Source: DATKEH01 sp035546355 | GTDB taxonomy: Bacteria; Acidobacteriota; Thermoanaerobaculia; Multivoradales; JAIOJS01 | Assembly: GCA_035546355.1 (NCBI GenBank) | Contig: DATKEH010000209.1 | Span: forward strand, 1-11,682 | DNA: 11,682 nt | Direction of reading: 5' to 3' | Part shown: in pieces, positions 7,725-11,682 of the stretch | Layout of the letters: the number at the start of each line of letters is the position of its first letter | Position numbering within the stretch: the first letter of the stretch is position 1 | The notes under the pieces: model-generated | What the model saw: the letters and a program-made list of their open reading frames with translations, nothing else | Told to the model about the DNA's origin: nothing | Databases searched by the model: none | Position numbers and translations under genes: made by a program

Positions 7725-8117
7725 ATGGCCCATACCGAGCACGATCCCACTCCCCCGCCGGCGCCCCCCGCGTCACCGGCCGAGGAGCATCCCGTGACCA
7801 TCACCCGCAAGGCGGTACAGATGGTCAAGCTGACGCGGCAGGAGGAGGGCCTCGACGAGAGCCGGGGCCTGCGCGTGGCGGTGGTGGGCGGCGGCTGCAG
7901 CGGGTTCCAGTACGCCCTCGACTTCACCGACGAGGCGCGCAGCAACGACTTCGTCTACGAGGTCGACGGCCTGACGCTGTACGTCGACGCCGTCTCGGCG
8001 CGCTATCTCGCCGGCACCGAGATCGACTACGTGATGGGTGCCGCCGGGGCGGGCTTCAAGTTCCACAACCCGCGCGCCGTGGGCTCTTGCGGCTGCGGCT
8101 CGTCGTTCACGGTCTGA
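7725..8117 (+). CDS. erpA: A-type iron-sulfur carrier protein (ErpA/HesB/IscA family)
   Basis: A 130-residue A-type carrier that accepts Fe-S clusters from the scaffold and delivers them to apo-proteins. The three cluster-binding cysteines are present: C58 in VVGGGCSGFQY, and C122 and C124 in SCGCGSSF. The GGGCSGFQY, GAGFKFHNP and terminal CGCGSSFTV blocks are closest to ErpA-type members, so the symbol is used with moderate confidence. The core begins at about residue 24 (VTITRKAVQMV). The first 23 residues are a Pro/Ala-rich, non-conserved extension. ATG at 7725 was chosen for the GGAGAG ribosome site 7 nt upstream, although the frame is open much further upstream (shadow of the HAD gene). 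It is convergent with the YgfZ-like gene, also a Fe-S maturation factor, with 3 bp between stops. Confidence 0.93.
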   Translation: MAHTEHDPTPPPAPPASPAEEHPVTITRKAVQMVKLTRQEEGLDESRGLRVAVVGGGCSGFQYALDFTDEARSNDFVYEVDGLTLYVDAVSARYLAGTEIDYVMGAAGAGFKFHNPRAVGSCGCGSSFTV

Positions 8118-8131
8118 CGATCAGACGAACG
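8104..8131. terminator. Shared hairpin spanning both stop codons of erpA and ygfZ-like genes
   Basis: GTCTGA (8112-8117), loop CGA, TCAGAC (8121-8126) is a perfect inverted repeat made of both genes' last two codons. After a 3-nt bulge (ACG, 8109-8111) the pairing continues as CGTTC (8104-8108) with GAACG (8127-8131). The structure can form in either transcript. No T-run is present, so terminator function is inferred. Confidence 0.5.
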
Positions 8132-9194
8132 GGAGCGCGGTGATCTCGCCGGCGCCGCCGCCGGCGATGTCGACGCGCGTGCCCGGATCGGCGCCGCGGC
8201 GGTGGACGATCGCCAGACCCGCCACCCGGCCCAGGCAGGGGGCCTGGACGACGCTGGTCAGCCTTCCCAGCGGCCGCCCGTCGTAGAGCAGCTCGCTGCC
8301 TTCCGGCGGCACCCCCCGCCCCTCCACCAGGACGCCGCGCAGCACCCGGTTGACCTGGCCGCGGTAGTGGATGCGGGCGATCACCTCCTGGCCCAGGTAG
8401 CACCCCTTGGTGTAGCTGACCGCCTGCTCCTCCAGCCCGGCCTCCTGCGGGAAATGCTCCTCTCCGTAGTCGCGACCCCAGCGCGGTACGCCGCGCTCCA
8501 CCCGCGCCGCCTCCAGCGCCTCCCACCCCACCGGCCGCAGGCCGCCGTCTCGGCCGGCGTCCAGCAGCCGGCGCGCCAGCTCTCCAGCCGACGGCGCCGC
8601 CACCCACAGCGTCAGCGCCGGCAGGCCCGCCAGCGGCCGGCGGTCCGCCACCACCGGCACCCCGTACGCCTCCCCCTCGACGGAGCTCCAGGGCTCGCCC
8701 GCCAGCGAGTCGACGCCGGCGGCCGCAGCCGCGGGCGCCCCCACCAGGGTCAGGGGCAACCGGTCTCCGCGCCCGCCGATCTCCACCCGGTCGGCGATCA
8801 CGTACTTGCCGAGGTGCGCGGCGATCGCCTCCTGCCGGCCGGGCGGCAGCTCGAGCCACAGCGCATCCGGTCGCGCCAGCACCGCGGCGTCGGCGAGGAT
8901 CCGCCCCTGGTGGCTGGTGAGCAGGCAGTAGATGGCGCCGCCGGGCTGCAGCCCCTGCACGTCGCAGGTGACGAGACCGTGCAGGAACCGCCGCCGATCT
9001 TCGCCGGCGATCTCGAGCAGCCCGGCCGCGGGGCGCGGCACCAACGCCAGGCCCCCTTCCAGGGCCGCGTGCTCCTCCGCGGCGGCGCCGAAGTGGGCCG
9101 GTACGCGGCCACCCCCGAGCTCGGCCCAGGCGGCGCCCAGCTCGTCGAGAAGTGCCGTCAGGGCGCCGTCGCTGCGCGCCGCCTCTACCACCAT
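8121..9194 (-). CDS. ygfZ: YgfZ/GcvT-type folate-binding protein
   Basis: A 357-residue folate-binding protein of the YgfZ (COG0354) type, which in well-studied bacteria supports repair or assembly of certain Fe-S enzymes using tetrahydrofolate. The signature KGCYLGQE is at residues 263-270, with the key cysteine C265, followed by VIARIHYRGQVNR. The N-terminal GcvT-like domain includes LLEIAGEDRRRFLHGLVTCD and a LLTSHQGRILAD segment. A conserved RVERGVPRWGRDYGEEHFPQE block precedes the signature. The last ~75 residues form the C-terminal barrel. It lacks a glycine-cleavage operon context, which favours YgfZ over aminomethyltransferase. ATG at 9194 has GGAGGT 8 nt upstream. It is convergent with erpA, which fits the Fe-S role, and divergent from the hydrolase gene. 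Confidence 0.9.
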   Translation of the reverse strand: MVVEAARSDGALTALLDELGAAWAELGGGRVPAHFGAAAEEHAALEGGLALVPRPAAGLLEIAGEDRRRFLHGLVTCDVQGLQPGGAIYCLLTSHQGRILADAAVLARPDALWLELPPGRQEAIAAHLGKYVIADRVEIGGRGDRLPLTLVGAPAAAAAGVDSLAGEPWSSVEGEAYGVPVVADRRPLAGLPALTLWVAAPSAGELARRLLDAGRDGGLRPVGWEALEAARVERGVPRWGRDYGEEHFPQEAGLEEQAVSYTKGCYLGQEVIARIHYRGQVNRVLRGVLVEGRGVPPEGSELLYDGRPLGRLTSVVQAPCLGRVAGLAIVHRRGADPGTRVDIAGGGAGEITALPFV

Positions 9195-9242
9195 CGCAGT
9201 CTACCTCCCGGCCGCGGGGCGGCGGTGGCGGGATAGACTGCG
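9195..9242. promoter_or_regulatory. 9-bp inverted repeat in the ygfZ / hydrolase divergent region
   Basis: CGCAGTCTA (9195-9203) and TAGACTGCG (9234-9242) are perfect inverted copies 30 bp apart. The right arm also reads TAGACT, a possible weak -10 for the hydrolase gene at 9267 (leader about 20 nt). The left arm lies between the ygfZ ribosome site and its ATG. It could be an operator or an RNA structure; the function is inferred. Confidence 0.45.
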
Positions 9243-9266
9243 GCGATCGCGGCGCCCGCGCTCACC

Positions 9267-10121
9267 ATGGCCCCTCCCCGCCCCTTCCGCCTGACCACCG
9301 GTCCGCGCCCCCTGGACGGGCTGCTCGACCTCCCCGACGGAGACGCGCCGGCTCCCGTGGTGGTCGTCTGCCACGGTTTCAAGGGGTTCATGGAGTGGGG
9401 GTTCTTCCCCACCCTCGCCTCCCTGCTGGCCGCCAGGGGGCTGGCGGTGGTGCGCTTCAACTTCTCCGGCGGCGGCGTTCGCCCCGGCGAGGACCTGGTG
9501 AGCGATCTGGCCGCCTTCCGCGAGGACACCGTGGCGCGGGGGTTGGAGGACGTCGACGGGGTGTTGCGGGAAGTGGTAGCCGACGAGCTCGCTCCCGGCC
9601 GGCTCGAACCTTCGCGGCTGGCTCTGTTCGGCCACAGTCGCGGCGGCGGGTTGGCGCTGCTGGCGGCGGCCTCGGCGCCATGGCGCGAACGGCTGGCGGC
9701 GCTGGTGACCTGGGCCGCCGTCGCCACGTTCGACCGCATCGGCGACGACGACAAGGCGCGCTGGCGGCAGACCGGCACCTACACCGTGGTCAATGCCCGC
9801 ACCGGACAGCAGCTGCCCCTCGGTCTCGCCGTCCTCGAGGACGTGGAGGGCCACCGCGAGGCGTACGATCTCGAGGCCGCGGCCGCCCGGCGGCGCGCGC
9901 CCTGGCAGCTCGTGCACGGAGAGATGGATCCCACGGTGCCGGTGCGCGAAGCGGAGAACCTGCTCGCCGCGGCCGCGCCTCCCGTCGCCTGCGAGCGGAT
10001 CGCGACGGGCGACCACACCTTCGGCGCCAAGCACCCGTTCCAGGGCCCCACGCCGCAGCTGACCGCGGCGCTCAACACCACCCAGGCATGGCTGCTGCGC
10101 CACCTGCGGCCGGGGGGCTGA
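9267..10121 (+). CDS. Alpha/beta hydrolase, dienelactone-hydrolase/prolyl-oligopeptidase-like
   Basis: A 284-residue cytoplasmic alpha/beta hydrolase with a full Ser-Asp-His triad. The oxyanion segment is VVVVCHGFKGF (31-41), the nucleophile elbow GHSRGG holds S124, the acid is D221 in HGEMDPTVPV, and the base is H250 in GDHTFG. RFNFSGGG (63-70) is the usual strand-loop after the oxyanion region, and the stretch at about 155-200 is a small cap. No signal peptide is seen. It looks like an esterase, peptidase or acyltransferase of broad COG1073/dienelactone-hydrolase type; the substrate cannot be predicted. ATG at 9267 starts just before the first strand, with no clear ribosome site. The stop codon lies in the loop of a 7-bp hairpin. 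Confidence 0.9.
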   Translation: MAPPRPFRLTTGPRPLDGLLDLPDGDAPAPVVVVCHGFKGFMEWGFFPTLASLLAARGLAVVRFNFSGGGVRPGEDLVSDLAAFREDTVARGLEDVDGVLREVVADELAPGRLEPSRLALFGHSRGGGLALLAAASAPWRERLAALVTWAAVATFDRIGDDDKARWRQTGTYTVVNARTGQQLPLGLAVLEDVEGHREAYDLEAAAARRRAPWQLVHGEMDPTVPVREAENLLAAAAPPVACERIATGDHTFGAKHPFQGPTPQLTAALNTTQAWLLRHLRPGG

Positions 10122-10131
10122 ATGCCGGCCG
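10107..10131. terminator. Hairpin spanning the alpha/beta-hydrolase stop codon
   Basis: CGGCCGG (10107-10113) and CCGGCCG (10125-10131) pair perfectly around an 11-nt loop that contains the hydrolase TGA (10119-10121). It lies at the convergent junction with the small minus-strand gene. No T-run follows. Confidence 0.45.
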
Positions 10132-10151
10132 GGGCGGACGCGCTGGCGCCA

Positions 10152-10430
10152 TCAACCCTTCAGGGCGTCGAGGTCGAGGCCGCGCACGGCGAACACCTCC
10201 AGCCCGTCGTCGACCGGCCGCAGGTAGACCTCGAGCTGCCGCATCTCGGCCGTCTCGGGATCCATGGGGCGCGGCACCGCCAGCGTCGGGCGGGCGCGGA
10301 AGCAGCCCACGGGGTGGGCGATGGGCTCCCGCTCCCCCTGGCGCAGCGCCGCCTCCAGGTCCTGCTCGGCCACCATGGCCAGGCGCAGTTGATCGCGGAT
10401 CGACTGGGGGATGTGGATGGCCTCGGGCAT
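10152..10430 (-). CDS. Unrecognised small protein (92 residues)
   Basis: I do not recognise this protein. With ATG at 10430 it has 92 residues, no signal peptide, no membrane segment and a single cysteine (in HPVGCFRA). Residues 1-35 look helical and amphipathic (IPQSIRDQLRLAMVAEQDLEAALRQGE). A central Pro-rich patch (RPTLAVPRPMDPETAEM) is followed by alternating strands (MRQLEVYLRPVDDGLEVFAVRGLDLDALKG). The coherent mix of helix and amphipathic strands, a sensible start and a promoter-like TACAAT upstream support a real gene over the opposite-strand frame. A longer form from the ATG at 10454 adds eight residues. It faces the alpha/beta-hydrolase gene (30 bp apart) and is divergent from the methyltransferase gene. 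Confidence 0.66.
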   Translation of the reverse strand: MPEAIHIPQSIRDQLRLAMVAEQDLEAALRQGEREPIAHPVGCFRARPTLAVPRPMDPETAEMRQLEVYLRPVDDGLEVFAVRGLDLDALKG

Positions 10431-10452
10431 GGCGGCGACCGCTCGCGGCGCC

Positions 10453-10482
10453 ATTGTAAGGCAACGCGTTGAGCCGGCCCAA
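10453..10482 (-). promoter_or_regulatory. Promoter-like site and 10-bp palindrome between small gene and methyltransferase
   Basis: On the minus strand TTGGGC (10482-10477), an 18-bp spacer, then TACAAT (10458-10453) resemble -35 and -10 boxes; the small gene's ATG follows at 10430. The spacer contains the perfect palindrome CAACGCGTTG (10462-10471), which also covers the TTG start proposed for the methyltransferase. Confidence 0.4.
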
Positions 10483-11682
10483 CTCTTCCGCTGCATCGGA
10501 GCACGACGGCGCGCGGCAACGGGTGGCCGAGCGGTGGGGCGACCAGCAGCTCACCTCCGAGCTGGCGCGCATCCACTGGATGGGATCGCCGGTGGTGCGG
10601 CGGTATCTCAACCGGCTCGCCTCCGGCCGCCCGCGGATCGACTGGCTCACCGCGCTGGCGCCGCGGGTGCTGCGCGGCAGCGACCTGCAGGTGCTGGTGG
10701 TGGGGGCCGGCGAGGGCTGGCTCGAGCGCTCGCTGGCGCGCCGGCCGCAGATCGGCCGCATCGACGCCTCCGACGTCTCCGCCGGCGCGGTGCAGCAGGC
10801 CGCGGCCGCCGCGCGCCGCGCCGGGTTCGACAACATCCACTACCGCGTCCTCGACCTCGACCGCGACCCGCTGCCGCCGGCGCGCTACGACCTGGTGCTC
10901 GCCCACGCCGCGCTGCACCACGTCGAGCAGCTCGAGCACTGCTTCGCCCAGCTCGCCTCGACCCTGCGCCCGGGCGGGCTGCTGGTCTACAACGAGTACG
11001 TCGGCCCCGACCGCTTCCAGTTCAGCGAGGCGCAGATGGCGGTGATCAACGACGTCATGGTGCGCCTGCCGCCGCGCCTGCGGCGCAGCGCGGTCCTGGG
11101 GGAAGTGCTGCCCCACAAGACGCGGCCGACCGTCGCGGAGATGCTGGCGGTCGACCCCTCGGAGTCGGTGCGCTCGAGCGAGCTGCTGCCCCTCACGGAG
11201 CGGCACTTCACGCTGCTCGAGCGGATCGATTACGGCGGCACGCTGCTGCAGCACCTGCTCTACGACATCGTCCAGAACTTCGCCGCCGACGACCCGTTCG
11301 ACCGCGCGACGCTCGAGCTGCTCTGCCTGCTCGAGGAGTCGTTGATCGCCGGCGGCGCGCTGCCCGCCGACTACGCGGTAGTGGTCGCCGGCAAGCCGCC
11401 GTTGCCGCGCTGGGCGCCGCCACGGCGCAAGGGCAGCTCTCGCCTCGGGACCGTTTCCCTGCCACTCCCCCGCGACCGGCCGGCGGCGCCCTGCGGATCG
11501 CGCGGCCTCCAGCTGGCCACCGTGTGCCGGCACCTGCACCGCCTCGCCACCGGCGATCCGGCGACTCCGTGGCGCACCTGGGTGGCCCACCACCACCTGG
11601 CGGCGGGTCGCGTCCTGCTGCTCGGGCCGGGCGACCCCGCCCTGGTCGCCGACCTGCTCGCGCGCGGCGCGGCGGCCGTCGA
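10469..11682 (+). CDS. Class I SAM-dependent methyltransferase, possibly two-domain (partial)
   Basis: A Rossmann-fold methyltransferase that runs off the right edge; 404 codons are visible. Motif I is VLVVGAGEG (75-83), the acidic strand-2 end is D102 in DASDVS, the post-II segment is YDLVLAHAALHHV (140-152), and LRPGGLLVYNEY follows. These fit SAM binding. 155-345 is an accessory helical region. After a basic/Pro-rich linker (~PPRRKGSSR), residues 381-404 read RVLLLGPGDPALVADLLARG, which looks like motif I of a second Rossmann domain. The start is uncertain: an in-frame TAA at 10457 limits it, TTG at 10469 has AAGG about 8 nt upstream, and GTG at 10523 would give VAERWGDQQ. Substrate unknown; small-molecule or peptide methylation is possible. 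Confidence 0.82.
   Translation, partial: MSRPNSSAASEHDGARQRVAERWGDQQLTSELARIHWMGSPVVRRYLNRLASGRPRIDWLTALAPRVLRGSDLQVLVVGAGEGWLERSLARRPQIGRIDASDVSAGAVQQAAAAARRAGFDNIHYRVLDLDRDPLPPARYDLVLAHAALHHVEQLEHCFAQLASTLRPGGLLVYNEYVGPDRFQFSEAQMAVINDVMVRLPPRLRRSAVLGEVLPHKTRPTVAEMLAVDPSESVRSSELLPLTERHFTLLERIDYGGTLLQHLLYDIVQNFAADDPFDRATLELLCLLEESLIAGGALPADYAVVVAGKPPLPRWAPPRRKGSSRLGTVSLPLPRDRPAAPCGSRGLQLATVCRHLHRLATGDPATPWRTWVAHHHLAAGRVLLLGPGDPALVADLLARGAAAV

Noticed and set aside
8121..9194. Glycine-cleavage aminomethyltransferase (GcvT)
   Set aside because: The KGCYLGQE signature is that of YgfZ, and no gcvH or gcvP genes are nearby.
10160..11596. Minus-strand frame of 478 codons over the methyltransferase
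   Set aside because: It has no recognisable motifs and is Arg/Gly/Gln-rich shadow composition, opposite a frame with clear SAM-binding motifs.

Overview
This is an 11.7 kb stretch of very GC-rich bacterial chromosome, roughly 70 % GC or more by eye. It is densely packed with short, mostly housekeeping transcription units that change strand often. A receptor-type Ser/Thr kinase with a single membrane segment and the start of a C-terminal TPR-like region, a SigK/RskA-type sigma/anti-sigma pair, a YugP-type membrane protease, a DUF2203 protein and a HAD protein with a DFNGV nucleophile motif together suggest Acidobacteriota (perhaps Thermoanaerobaculia) or a neighbouring high-GC phylum. That placement is an inference from gene content and style; no marker gene here proves it. 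I see no tRNA, rRNA, CRISPR array, insertion sequence, prophage or origin.

Layout, left to right. (1) 1-2332, minus strand: a YugP-like zinc protease followed by a Ser/Thr protein kinase that runs off the left edge. (2) 2432-3160, plus: a classical short-chain dehydrogenase, divergent from the protease. (3) 3186-4723, minus: an ECF sigma factor and its membrane-spanning RskA-type anti-sigma factor, overlapping by 4 bases (GTGA). (4) 4746-5729, plus: a TIGR00725/LOG-like protein and a YciA-type hotdog acyl-CoA thioesterase, probably one operon. (5) 5776-6117, minus: a DUF2203 protein. (6) 6160-6759, plus: thymidine kinase. (7) 6852-7559, minus: a HAD hydrolase. (8) 7725-8117, plus: an A-type Fe-S carrier (ErpA-like). 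(9) 8121-9194, minus: a YgfZ-type folate-binding protein. (10) 9267-10121, plus: an alpha/beta hydrolase. (11) 10152-10430, minus: an unrecognised 92-residue protein. (12) 10469 to the right edge, plus: a SAM-dependent methyltransferase that appears to enter a second Rossmann-like domain as the window ends.

Functionally, the sigma/anti-sigma pair and the kinase are envelope-to-cytoplasm signalling modules. ErpA-like and YgfZ-like proteins both serve iron-sulfur protein maturation; their genes converge with only 3 bp between stop codons, under a shared hairpin. No other strong pathway link is visible. I found no convincing new multi-gene system. The most interesting signals are small: a -10-like element usable on both strands with start codons a few bases away on each side, a second apparently leaderless promoter in front of tdk, GC-rich hairpins without T-tracts at several convergent junctions, perfect inverted repeats in short divergent intergenic regions, a HAD enzyme lacking the usual second catalytic Asp, and a possibly two-domain methyltransferase. 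The longest stretch without a gene is the 165 bp between the HAD gene and erpA, which holds a sigma-70-like promoter.
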